Positions 24,047 to 35,842 of a stretch of DNA of 64,000 bases are shown here, piece after piece. The position numbers and the translations under genes are program-made. A model generated the notes under the pieces. That model had not been told where the DNA came from and searched no databases. It saw only the letters and a program-made list of their open reading frames with translations. Origin of the DNA: Pyrus communis (Eukaryota; Streptophyta; Magnoliopsida; Rosales; Rosaceae); NCBI RefSeq assembly GCF_963583255.1, contig NC_084807.1, positions 15,523,072 through 15,587,071 of the forward strand. The letters run 5' to 3'. How positions within the stretch are numbered: position 1 is the first letter of the stretch; every line of letters starts with the position of its first letter.

Positions 24047-26487
24047 TGATAGGAGCATATTCATGCGACTTAAATGGCTTGTTCTCGTGCATTTACGTTA
24101 TGTTTCTTTAGTTATTTTAGTCCTTTATGCTTCTTTTGTGTGTTTTCAGGTTCTAAGGGCAAAGTATGCAAAAGGATGCCTTTTGGAGCCTTTTGGAGCA
24201 AATTAGAGATTGGAATGGATATCATATGCTTGGAGCCAAGAGGATGGACGAAATTGAAGGATTCCTCCTCCATTGCAGCCACATGCACATTCAATCATTC
24301 ACACCAAAACCTTGCACATGCTTTCCCATTTCATTATTCATTCACCTTGCAGCCACTCCACATGCATTTCTAGCTTTTCCTTTGCATTCCCCCTTTAATC
24401 AACACATGCATCCACTCACAAAGAAATCATTCATTCCACATGCACCCAAAACACCACCAGAAATCATCATTGCCGTGGGTACCTATCCCATTTCAGATTG
24501 TCATTCCACTTCATTGCACATGCATCTTCATAATTCAACACATGCATTCATTATTTATTTACTTTGCATCCTTTAATTTAATCACATGCACATTCAAACA
24601 AACACAATCATTCCAGCCATACCTTGCATTTTCAGATTGTTCCTCCATCATTGCACCACAATGCAGCCACATGCACTTGTTCCTCTAACATTTCAGCCAC
24701 TTGCACTCCCATTCTCTCCCAAAACCGTGCACATGCCTTCTCCTTGCATTTCCAGCCATTCCACATGCTATTTCAGCCACATGCACTCATAATCATTCAA
24801 CCAACATGTGCACATGCAACCTAGCTGTCATGTTCCCCCCATTTCACCTATAAATACTCATTCATTCACACTCATTCATGCACAATCCATTCACCACAGA
24901 AATAAGGCCTTTGTGCCAGAAATTCATCCATTCCAAACACTCTTCCATAAACTCATCCATTGCAGAAATGTAGACATCAAACCACCCTTGTGCCGTGCCT
25001 TCCCTATTAATCCAAACACCACTCCCCAAACCATTCACACCATCAAACTATCCTTAGACCTTGTGCTACAACAACGAGGAAGAGAAGAGTGCCTAAACGT
25101 TCATACAATTCAAGTTTGAGTTGTTGGAATGTTTAGGTGTTTCTTTGATTTCAATGTTTAAATTCAATTCTCTTTGTTTTGTACGTATGAGGAATGGAAG
25201 AGAAGAGTGCCTAAACGTTCATACAATTCAAGTTTGAGTTGTTGGAATGTTTAGGTGTTTCTTTGATTTCAAAGTTATGAGGAAATTCGAAATATATGTT
25301 TATGCTTACATTTTGATTTGATTACTTCTAATTGCGTTTCATAAGTTGTGGATTCAATTTGTTTAACCGTTTGATTGATAACTTATTTATGTATGTTTAT
25401 TGAGAGTGCACGCTTAATTTTCATGCATGAATATGACGCTAGAATATAAGTGAGTTTCACCTAATAGTTACGAACTTATATTCACAAGTAGTGGAGGTTG
25501 CTTATAAACAATCGCGTTAAACGAATTCTTGGCATAAGTTTCATGCAATCATAGTAACGAATGCCTCGTCAACACTTATAATTTTCATAGAGCGTAATGA
25601 TTCTTGCTTGTACCTCTTCTATGCATTCATGTTGAGGACTTGTGGGGAATGTTTTGAATTGTCGCATGCATCATCCAATTCAATAACGTTAGGAAGATTT
25701 GAAGGTTAATTAGTGCATCACGGTTAACTTGGGGTATTGAGTTTCATGGTTTATTGAAATGCAATTGGAAATCATTTTATTATGCAAGTGTAACATATGT
25801 GAAGATGAACCCCTTAGCTAGCATTCATTCATTTCAATTCCATTCAATTCTATCACACATTCACATTTACATTTTGCTTTAATTTACAATCTGTGCAATT
25901 TAATTTAATTTCGTATAAACCTCAATCCCCCTTTACTTTATTGTCCAATTTAGTTAGAAAGTGTCTTAGTTTATGTTTCTAAGTGTTTTGATTCAATTTA
26001 TTTCCCAATTTCGTCCAAATTCACCAAAGTGCTCAAAACTGCCCAGAAAGTGATTTTAAGGCAGTTTTGAGTGTTTTGGGTGATGTTTGAGTCTTTTGGT
26101 TTGTTTTAATGTTTTAAGTGTTTAGTTTTACATTCTTTGAGTTAGTTTAGTGTTTTATATTGTGTTTTTACGTTCTTGAGTCAAGTTATTACATAAATTC
26201 ATCCAAATTTGTGTTTGTGCTCAAATCTGCCCAGGAAGTGGTTTTTAGGCAGATTTGAGTGTGTTTGTGTTGTTTTGAGTCTTTTGGTTTGTCTTAGTGT
26301 TTTAAAGCTTAGTTTTGCATTCTTTGAGTCTAAGTTAGTATTTCATATTGTTATTTTACGTTTTTGAGTCAAATCCAAGTGGTTAACAATCCCTCCTAAT
26401 CCCCGGTCTAGAACGATCCCTACTTATACATATACTACAATTTGACAAAAAGAGGGTTTAATTTGTGTGCGTATAAATCTCGCATCA
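24047..26487 (+). repeat. 5' LTR of the LARD element
   Basis: The LTR contains a CATGCA-rich stretch (24280-24820), a TATA-like CTATAAATA at 24848-24856, and a direct duplication of about 85 bp (GAGTGCCTAAACGTTCATAC onward) at about 25085-25165 and 25206-25275. The His/Met-rich open frames here (for example 24166-24576) arise from the repeated CACATGCA motif and are not supported as genes. Confidence 0.93.
24280..24856 (+). promoter_or_regulatory. Putative LTR promoter: CATGCA (RY) motif cluster plus TATA box
   Basis: I count about ten CATGCA hexamers between 24281 and 24820, then CTATAAATA at 24848-24856. CATGCA is the RY core bound by plant B3-domain factors of the ABI3/FUS3/LEC2 class. 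The same block is present in the 3' LTR (30841-31417). The spacing fits a pol II LTR promoter; seed-type regulation is inference. Confidence 0.5.
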
Positions 26488-26799
26488 AATTTTGGCGCCG
26501 TTGCCGGGGATTAGAAAATTTGCTAATCCCTTGGATTGTTTTATTTTCGTTTGTTTTTATTTTTATTCCAGATTCTTACTCTTATTTTGTTTCTTGTTTT
26601 AGGTACTAGTTTATGACTCGGAGTTCTCATCCGATTCGTGAACGTATCCTGGAGTGATTGGGTTCTTCGTCCGGCTACAAGACGTAAAAGAAAGCGCTAC
26701 TTGGGAGGCAACCCAATGCACTGAATAAAACAAAGCATGTTCAAAAAAAAAAAAAAAAAAAAAAAAAAAAGATACTAAACATGGAGAAAGATGGAGCCT

Positions 26800-27492
26800 T
26801 CACAGAGGTCGTTTGCTTAAAGCCCCACTACTGGGCAAAACTCTAGAAGCAGGAGGCATCGGAGCGGAAGGCGTCGAAGCGGAAGGCATAGATGCGGGAG
26901 GCATCGGAGCGGGAGGCATAGATGCGGGAGGCATCGGAGCGGGAGCATTCCAGGCCCCAATACTTGGCCAAACGCTGGACGAGCCAGGAAAAATGTGCCT
27001 CTGGAAGTAAGCCGCAAGCCTTTGACGGTCACTTTGCATTCGACCATTGGATTCTTGCAGCTCATCAAGCTTCCTCTTCATGCCCGTCGAATAATTGTTG
27101 GCAAGCACGTGCAGACTTCTATTCTCGTGCTTAAGCAGTTTGATCTCCTGCTTGAGACTTTCCACCTCTGCCATCAACGATTCAACCTGACGGGAGCGAG
27201 CAAGAAGGCGTTGGCCCATGTTGGACACAGAGCCTGCACACTGAACGCTGAGAGCGAGGGACTCTTGAACGGCCAACTCATCGGACCGTCCTGAAAGCAG
27301 CCTACTATCCTTAGGAGTGAGGAGGTTCCTAGCTACTATTGTAGCTGTTGTGGCGTCCTGCATCACGGAGTCTTCACCTGAAAGAGGACCGTTAGAAGAT
27401 AAGAAAGAAGGGCGCCATACGTTACCTTGACGCGGCGCGCCCGTATCACTACTAAGGCTCAATTCCAAGCTAAGGTTCGATGAGTTTGCCAT
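26800..27492 (-). CDS. Antisense ORF of LARD element, coiled-coil protein of unknown function
   Basis: The 230-residue frame runs from an ATG (plus 27490-27492) to TGA (26800-26802), opposite to LTR transcription. The N-terminal part reads MANSSNLSLELSLSSD, then NLLTPKDSRLLSGRSDE and AGSVSNMGQRLLARSRQVES. A heptad-like stretch at about residues 95-165 (MAEVESLKQEIKLLKHENRS) predicts a coiled coil. The C-terminal 60 residues are Pro/Met/Ala repeats (APMPPASMPP). I recognise no enzymatic domain. Extra antisense ORFs are known in Tat-lineage gypsy elements, and the sequence style matches that class. A TATA-like TATATAG on the minus strand lies at plus 27987-27993, about 500 bases upstream. The lack of stops in a gag/pol-less element suggests it may be maintained, but youth alone could explain that. 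Confidence 0.6.
   Translation of the reverse strand: MANSSNLSLELSLSSDTGAPRQGNVWRPSFLSSNGPLSGEDSVMQDATTATIVARNLLTPKDSRLLSGRSDELAVQESLALSVQCAGSVSNMGQRLLARSRQVESLMAEVESLKQEIKLLKHENRSLHVLANNYSTGMKRKLDELQESNGRMQSDRQRLAAYFQRHIFPGSSSVWPSIGAWNAPAPMPPASMPPAPMPPASMPSASTPSAPMPPASRVLPSSGALSKRPL
26845..26950. repeat. Short tandem repeat coding the Pro/Met-rich tail
   Basis: Alternating GGAGCGGGAGGCATAGATGC-type units of about 15-30 bp lie in the 3' part of the antisense ORF. They keep its frame and create the PPASM/PPAPM repeats. Confidence 0.7.
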
Positions 27493-27654
27493 TTTTCAAA
27501 AGTGTTCAAAGAGAAGGGATGGAGTTAAATTTCAAAGGGCCGGAGTCGATTTTCAAGAATGGGAAATCTTCAGAGTGTGTTTGTTTGTGGTGATCGATAG
27601 CTCTATAAGAAGCCAAGGCGACGCGTCCACCAATTCAAAAAGCCGGAATTTCCG

Positions 27655-27815
27655 GCGGAAGTTCGGCGACGCTTTCTCTGCTTTTCAGAAAACGCGTTCA
27701 ACTTTGTCAAAAGTTCACGTGGAGGTCATCATCGCAGCTACACTTTTGCCGACAAGCGTAAATTTCGGCGACGCTTTCTCTGCTATTCAGAAAACGCGTG
27801 CGACTTTGTCAAAAG
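27655..27815. repeat. Direct duplication of about 52 bp in LARD interior
   Basis: TTCGGCGACGCTTTCTCTGC followed by TTTTCAGAAAACGCGT occurs at about 27662-27715 and again, nearly identical, at about 27764-27815. Confidence 0.75.
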
Positions 27816-30607
27816 AGCTCTGACAGAGCCGCATCCGCACTACCACGTGTCGTTCAGAAAGCGAAGGGGCGCCTGTGCAGAAATCGAAGGGGCGTCCGTT
27901 CAGAAATCGAAGAGCCGTTTGCTCAGAAATTGAAGAGACGTTTGTCGACAAGGGTAAAAGAACAGTACCACCACTTGATATTATCTCTATATATGTCGAC
28001 CTTCGTCTTTTATGGCAAGGAAAACCTGAAGAAAATGTCCAACTCTTCCGCACCTCTGAGGGCGCTCTCCCAGCAACGCCTTTTGAAATACTCAATTTTT
28101 TCTCCCCCAAAGAAGATACCAGAAACCTGGAGTACAAATAAGGCAGAAGGAAACGGTCGATCGAAGCATGTGGAGACAACCACAACAAATACATGTGCTG
28201 CTTCATTCGCCGTTTCTTCAAAAGCAAAGGTATCTCATATCATCAAGGTCTAAAGCAAAAGTATCTCATATCATGCTCTTTCCCTGTCCTTTCCTTTGTC
28301 CTTGTTATTACTCGCATGGCAAAGTAAAACGAAAGCAATCAGAGGCACTTGGAGTCAGTCTTCTGTTCTGGAACCGACTGCCTGGAATCCATTCCTGATT
28401 GCTTACCTAGCGTTGCTCTCGAGTAGTCATCTTCAACGGTTGACACACTTCCAGAGAAGGGACCACTTCTGCAAGGGGAGCAAGCAAGGCAAGGAAAATG
28501 ATACATTGAAGCATGTGGAGACAAACATAGGCTGAGTTATCCTCCAACCCTTTTCAATACGAATTGGAAAGATTGAACAAAGAAACAGACCAAAGGAGTA
28601 AGCTCAGACCTTCGGGGGAGACCAAAAGAATCCTGCTGCCCATTTCAAGAGTAGCACAAAGGAAAATCAACGATGGGAGGAACCCCTGTGGAATCAACAA
28701 AATCAAGCCTCAGTGCAATCACCAAGGAGAAGAGGGAATTTACACTCCATAACCAGATTTGCGTCCCTAAACTCTTCTCTTTGTTAATTACATTCTGCCA
28801 TGTTTACTATGTTTAAGTGCTTTTTGTGTGTTTACTTATGTTTTGTGTGAATCTATGCTTAAAACATTGAGGACAATGTTTGATTTAAGTGTGGGGGGGT
28901 AATTAAGTATGTTGATGCAAACTCGTTGGATTTTATCACCCATAACTTCAAATGTTGTTCCTTACTTTTTTAAGGTGTTTTTAAGTTGTTTTAGAGTGTT
29001 TTAGTATGTTTTGTTTTTATAACTCCAAAAATCACATAAAAATTTGAAAAACATGTTTTAAAAAGCCTAAAAAGAGTGTTTTGAGTCGTTTTTGTGTGTT
29101 TGTGTCTTAGGGTACCTTCCAACACAATGATAAGGATTTGGTTTGTAATTGCATGACGGTTAAAAAGAGTTATAAACATAGAGAAAAGTTTGATTTACTC
29201 TTGGTATATGCTTGGTTATGGTTATAATGTATGACTTCACATGCAATCATAAAAGAAAAATTCGTTTTTGTAACATGCTTGAAGGAAGGAACTCAAACAA
29301 ACGCTACATCCCTGTGAGACTCGAGCCATTACTTTCTGTGGAGAGTTATTTTCTGTGATTCTTTGTTTTCTAAAGTTGTTGCATGATCTCATTATTCCTT
29401 GCTTGGTTGCTACTTAGAATGCAATTGTATCATGATAGAACTAAATGCTAGAACTTATATCCATTTCATTCGAAGCATGACATTGAAGTGCATAATATAT
29501 ATCAAGATGAAGTTGTTGCCACCATAGCCAAATAGCCTTACTTCCCATATTTCGTATATATTAGTTTTAACCCCGTTGAGCCTCGTTTAGCCTATTTTCT
29601 TTGCTAACCAAATCACCCCTTACCTAACCTAGAGTAGGACTTTCCTATACCCTTGTTCTTGAAGTATAGTGAGCATGACTTAAAAGAATTCCTTTTGATT
29701 AATATGTTGCAGAAAATAAGTGTGGGGGAAGGGGTTTTTGTGTGTATGTATGTGCCTAAGTCTTAAAGGAGGCACGGGAAAAAGAAAAAAAAATGTGAGA
29801 AAAAGAAGAAGAAAAGAAAGAAAAAGAGTGAAAATAAGTGAGAATGGACTAACAAGTGTGATTGTTGAAGAAAGGGCCCAAAAAGTTTGAATATGGCCCT
29901 AAGTTTTGTGTGACTTCCCCTTGGGTGTTCAAAGTTGACTTCTGCGTTCTAAAGGGAATTCTAAGTGCCTAATTCAATACTTTGCTCACTATTGCTTAAA
30001 GAACATTTGTTTTCCCTATCCTTTCTTTGTTAGCCAAACACCTTTAGCCCCGTTTCAACCCTTATGCTTCTATCTTGATCGTTATGTGTTCAATAATGTG
30101 GAGTTTGGAATTGATATGAGCTTATGGAATCACTGGTTCTCGTTCTAAGTAGTAGCATTCCATTCATGAGATCATATATATACATGTTAATAATTCCAGA
30201 AAATGCTTTCCTTGTTATAACATATGTGAGTGTTCGTCTACATGTTTACATCAATCTTCTCACATATACCTAGTGTAGGGTGTGTAGTCAGAAAATCTGT
30301 GTGAAAAACGAGTGCATATCTTGTAAGGATTTGAGCAAATTCTCTAAGGCATGTTACTACATTCAAAACATAGTTTTAAATGCTTAATTGTGAAATAATA
30401 TGTGGTGACTATGAGTAAGAATGTACTTACGTGTGAAGATGACAAAAATCTATGGGACTAATGATTTTTAACTTGTCATGTGCATTGGAAATCCGTGAGA
30501 CGATTGTTGGAAGGTGTAGGTTGTGTTTTGTTCGTTTTGGCTAGTTTCGTGTTCTTTTGTTGTTTTGTTTTGCTCGAGGACTAGCAAAAGATAAGTGTGG
30601 GGGTATT

Positions 30608-33048
30608 TGATAGGAGCATATTCATGCGACTTAAATGGCTTGTTCTCGTGCATTTACGTTATGTTTCTTTAGTTATTTTAGTCCTTTATGCTTCTTTTGT
30701 GTGTTTTCAGGTTCTAAGGGCAAAGTATGCAAAAGGATGCCTTTTGGAGCCTTTTGGAGCAAATTAGAGATTGGAATGGATATCATATGCTTGGAGCCAA
30801 GAGGATGGACGAAATTGAAGGATTCCTCCTCCATTGCAGCCACATGCACATTCAATCATTCACACCAAAACCTTGCACATGCTTTCCCATTTCATTATTC
30901 ATTCACCTTGCAGCCACTCCACATGCATTTCTAGCTTTTCCTTTGCATTCCCCCTTTAATCAACACATGCATCCACTCACAAAGAAATCATTCATTCCAC
31001 ATGCACCCAAAACACCACCAGAAATCATCATTGCCGTGGGTACCTATCCCATTTCAGATTGTCATTCCACTTCATTGCACATGCATCTTCATAATTCAAC
31101 ACATGCATTCATTATTTATTTACTTTGCATCCTTTAATTTAATCACATGCACATTCAAACAAACACAATCATTCCAGCCATACCTTGCATTTTCAGATTG
31201 TTCCTCCATCATTGCACCACAATGCAGCCACATGCACTTGTTCCTCTAACATTTCAGCCACTTGCACTCCCATTCTCTCCCAAAACCGTGCACATGCCTT
31301 CTCCTTGCATTTCCAGCCATTCCACATGCTATTTCAGCCACATGCACTCATAATCATTCAACCAACATATGCACATGCAACCTAGCTGTCATGTTCCCCC
31401 CATTTCACCTATAAATACTCATTCATTCACACTCATTCATGCACAATCCATTCACCACAGAAATAAGGCCTTTGTGCCAGAAATTCATCCATTCCAAACA
31501 CTCTTCCATAAACTCATCCATTGCAGAAATGTAGACATCAAACCACCCTTGTGCCGTGCCTTCCCTATTAATCCAAACACCACTCCCCAAACCATTCACA
31601 CCATCAAACTATCCTTAGACCTTGTGCTACAACAACGAGGAAGAGAAGAGTGCCTAAACGTTCATACAATTCAAGTTTGAGTTGTTGGAATGTTTAGGTG
31701 TTTCTTTGATTTCAATGTTTAAATTCAATTCTCTTTGTTTTGTACGTATGAGGAATGGAAGAGAAGAGTGCCTAAACGTTCATACAATTCAAGTTTGAGT
31801 TGTTGGAATGTTTAGGTGTTTCTTTGATTTCAAAGTTATGAGGAAATTCGAAATATATGTTTATGCTTACATTTTGATTTGATTACTTCTAATTGCGTTT
31901 CATAAGTTGTGGATTCAATTTGTTTAACCGTTTGATTGATAACTTATTTATGTATGTTTATTGAGAGTGCACGCTTAATTTTCATGCATGAATATGACGC
32001 TAGAATATAAGTGAGTTTCACCTAATAGTTACGAACTTATATTCACAAGTAGTGGAGGTTGCTTATAAACAATCGCGTTAAACGAATTCTTGGCATAAGT
32101 TTCATGCAATCATAGTAACGAATGCCTCGTCAACACTTATAATTTTCATAGAGCGTAATGATTCTTGCTTGTACCTCTTCTATGCATTCATGTTGAGGAC
32201 TTGTGGGGAATGTTTTGAATTGTCGCATGCATCATCCAATTCAATAACGTTAGGAAGATTTGAAGGTTAATTAGTGCATCACGGTTAACTTGGGGTATTG
32301 AGTTTCATGGTTTATTGAAATGCAATTGGAAATCATTTTATTATGCAAGTGTAACATATGTGAAGATGAACCCCTTAGCTAGCATTCATTCATTTCAATT
32401 CCATTCAATTCTATCACACATTCACATTTACATTTTGCTTTAATTTACAATCTGTGCAATTTAATTTAATTTCGTATAAACCTCAATCCCCCTTTACTTT
32501 ATTGTCCAATTTAGTTAGAAAGTGTCTTAGTTTATGTTTCTAAGTGTTTTGATTCAATTTATTTCCCAATTTCGTCCAAATTCACCAAAGTGCTCAAAAC
32601 TGCCCAGAAAGTGATTTTAAGGCAGTTTTGAGTGTTTTGGGTGATGTTTGAGTCTTTTGGTTTGTTTTAATGTTTTAAGTGTTTAGTTTTACATTCTTTG
32701 AGTTAGTTTAGTGTTTTATATTGTGTTTTTACGTTCTTGAGTCAAGTTATTACATAAATTCATCCAAATTTGTGTTTGTGCTCAAATCTGCCCAGGAAGT
32801 GGTTTTTAGGCAGATTTGAGTGTGTTTGTGTTGTTTTGAGTCTTTTGGTTTGTCTTAGTGTTTTAAAGCTTAGTTTTGCATTCTTTGAGTCTAAGTTAGT
32901 ATTTCATATTGTTATTTTACGTTTTTGAGTCAAATCCAAGTGGTTAACAATCCCTCCTAATCCCCGGTCTAGAACGATCCCTACTTATACATATACTACA
33001 ATTTGACAAAAAGAGGGTTTAATTTGTGTGCGTATAAATCTCGCATCA
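30608..33048 (+). repeat. 3' LTR of the LARD element
   Basis: A copy of 24047-26487 with the same length and all its landmarks. It starts directly after the purine tract and ends at the taacc duplication. Confidence 0.95.
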
Positions 33049-33099
33049 TAACCCTCTAGATAAGAATCGAAAAATATAACTTAAACTCGTATATTAACT

Positions 33100-33566
33100 G
33101 GAAATCGATTAGTATGCATATGTATCATGTGTGGAGATGAACCCTCTAGCTAGCCATTCACCCATTTAAACACCCAATTTCGTCAAAATTGTTTAGAGTC
33201 ATTAAATCTGTTTGTTTTTACTTTAATTTCGTCAAAACCAATCCCCCCTTTAATATTTCATGTTTACTTAGTTAGAGCCTGTTTTAATTTGTTTCTTTTA
33301 GCGTTTTGAGTCAAAGTTAAGTTATAATTCGTCCAAAGTAATCTTTAGTTCTTGTTTTGAGTCAATTTGCTTGTTTTGTGTTGTTTTGAGTCATTCTAGT
33401 TTGTTTTAAGTCATTAGAGTCTAATTTTCTATTTTTGAGTCTAGTTTAGTATTTTAGAGTTTAAATTGTGTAGATTAGCATCCCTTCTAATCCCCGGCCT
33501 AGAATGATCCCTACTTACATATACTACAATTATAGGGTTTAATTTGTGTGTTAGTTTATATCACAT
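33100..33566 (+). mobile_element. Older LARD-family LTR fragment (3' end only)
   Basis: From GGAGATGAACCCTCTAGCTA through CTAATCCCCGGCCTAGAATG to TATATCACATCA it parallels the last ~700 bases of the young LARD LTR but is strongly diverged. The 5' part is missing and I found no flanking duplication. Confidence 0.7.
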
Positions 33567-33625
33567 CATCTCATCAATCATGAAAACGCATATTCATAAA
33601 ACCCAAGTATTTCATATATGAAAAT

Positions 33626-35311
33626 TGTAATACCCTGAAAATTTAAATATATGAATTAAATATTCATAATTATGAATACGTAGAGAAAATCAAAAATAAA
33701 TCAATTTATGGTTATGGAAATAGAAGTGGGAAATTATTACAATTAACGTAATTGTAGTATTGAGCTTTTATTTGATTTTTCAAGAATTTATAATAATTGA
33801 TGTGAGTTAAGTTTTAAATTAAACTAGTTACGACATTTAAAGTATGGAAAATTAATTATCTAAAATCGGTAGCCCTCTCGAAGTCACAATTTATATTTTT
33901 TGAAGAGAGCTCGTTCTCGCGAACGCGTAGGTGTAAACTATTTGTGAAACGGAGTTATAACGAAGAAGTTATTAACGTTTAAAGTTAGGGATATTTTAGT
34001 AATTTTCTTTCATTTTAGAAGGCTCCGGAAAATTGGAGCCAATGTGTTGTGCCACATGTGTGGCTAAGATGGAAAAAAAAAAGGGGAATAAACGACTGTG
34101 ATGAAATGAAAAGGTTAGAAAGGAGGAGAAAAGGGGGGACCAATGGGGGAGAAGAATCGGGAGGGAAAGGAGAGAAAGAGAGAAGCGAAACCGGGTTCTC
34201 CCCCAACCCGTGACCCGACCCAGCCACCTTTTGAATTTCCAGCCACATTTGACGACGACAAAGGTGGCAAAATGACACTCATGTTTTGCCATTCGATCTC
34301 CCTCCTAATTTCTCTCTAAAACAGTCAAATTTGGGGTTCAAATTTTATGTAAAACCCTCAAAGGAGGGTGCGGTGGTTTCACCAATTATGAAGCTAACTC
34401 CTCCAACTACTACTACCAAAACACTCTCCTCAAACCCAGGAACAAAGCCCATGCATTGGTTGGGGCGTCAGAGTTGGTTTGAAGTCGAATCAAGAACACC
34501 CAAAAATAAGGATTCCGGCGGTTCGTGGCCAAATTGAGGTGTTTCCCGACCAATTGGACTTGGCCACCTTGAGATCTTCATTTCTGTAATTTTTGAGAAA
34601 TTTTAGAAATAGTTGAGTTTTCCAGCAAGTTGGCTGACCGCCACCCACGGTGGCGGGTGCGGCGACGCATGGCCAGAGAGCAGACATGGTGTTGTGATGC
34701 AAATTTCGTTATTATAATTATGCTTATGAGACCTAACTGTTGTGGTTTAAATGTCAATACGATTGTGGTATATGTTGGACTAAATGAATATTTTCGGGTT
34801 TGGTTTGCATTTTTGAAAATGTGAACTACGAATGACTTGATCCTTATTTAGGGTACGTAGGCAGTCCAACGAGACGTTAGATGCAGCCATAAAATAAGTA
34901 GATTAAATACTTCGAGAATAAATAATTAGAATGAGATTTGATCTATAAAGGAAGGTGGTGACAAAGTGTGAAAAGAAATAGTGCATTTGATATAGAAATA
35001 GTGATTGTGGACCATGGATGGAAACAAGACCTATAAGTAAAGAAACACGATAAGTGGGAGCTAATTAATCGAGGTAAATCTTTTGTTGAACGATTGGGCT
35101 AAGAGAAGAGAGTTTGGGTTAATAACTTGAGTTTTATCCTTATGCTTTGATAATTAAATGTTGGTTATAAATTTATTGTGAGGGTTCATGAAATTAAAGT
35201 GTTTAATTGGGATTAATGGTATGTTAACTAAACAAGAGTTCAGTCCGAGCCTATCACCAATATACTTATTTTCCCGAAATAAAACAAATATTTCAGGGTC
35301 GGGACGTGACA
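33626..35311 (+). mobile_element. Ty3/gypsy-type solo LTR with aaaat target duplication
   Basis: Begins TGTAATACCCTGAAAATT and ends GGTCGGGACGTGACA. The exact duplication aaaat lies at 33621-33625 and 35312-35316. The 1686-bp LTR includes the block at 34822-34895 (GGGTACGTAGGCAGTCCAAC) shared with the edge gypsy LTRs. It inserted into the larger gypsy LTR. Frames inside (33996-34292, 34286-34537) lack homology and are not called. Confidence 0.93.
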
Positions 35312-35842
35312 AAAATCCCTTATTTTGTAAACTTTAAAAAAAAATGTAAATTCGATAATTCAAAAATATTTCATAAAAGCAATTTAAATAAATCATAAGT
35401 ATATAAATCCATAAAACATAATAGAAAAACATATTCAACTCATGAAATATGCCATGCATGCAACCCTAACAATTTATAAAATATGCAATTTAAGAAGGGG
35501 TCCACCCGCAAATATTCCACTATTGGAGAACCACTCAAACTAGGGAGGACTGGATCACTTCCAACCGATGCACCATTTTGGAGTTGTGTTGTGGCCGGAG
35601 TTGGCCGGAAATTGGCTCGAAAGCCGTCGGGTCTCGACGAAAAATATGGAGAAGAGTTCCCGAGGTATCCTTGTGTTCAAACACTACCAAAACACCTCAA
35701 AACTACCTAAACACAGTACTAAACACGATCTAGGAAGATTTAGAGGTGATTTCGAACTTAAATTGTCAAAAATAACGTGCACAGTGTCGAGAAGGAGAGA
35801 AAGTGTGAGATCAGAGGGTGAGGGAGAGAAGGAAGAATCCAG

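Larger units (their letters stand above)
24047..33048 (+). mobile_element. Full-length non-autonomous LTR retrotransposon (LARD-type), very young
   Basis: Two 2441-bp LTRs (24047-26487 and 30608-33048) both run TGATAGGAGC to CTCGCATCA, and I noticed one base difference (24807 G against 31368 A). The exact duplication taacc flanks the element (24042-24046, 33049-33053). The primer site TGGCGCCGTTGCCGGGGA (26493-26510) matches the 3' end of tRNA-Asp, as in Athila/Tat relatives. The purine tract AAGTGTGGGGGTATT ends at 30607. The 4.1-kb interior has no gag or pol; its one sizeable frame is antisense (26800-27492). Movement must therefore have relied on another element's proteins. Confidence 0.95.

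Noticed and set aside
24166..25119. His/Met-rich frames of 66-136 codons, repeated at 30727-31680
   Set aside because: They are translations of CACATGCA-type repeats in the LARD LTR in several frames at once and include the LTR promoter, so they are not genes.
33996..34537. Frames of 83-98 codons
   Set aside because: They fall inside a gypsy solo LTR with an exact target duplication and have no domain.
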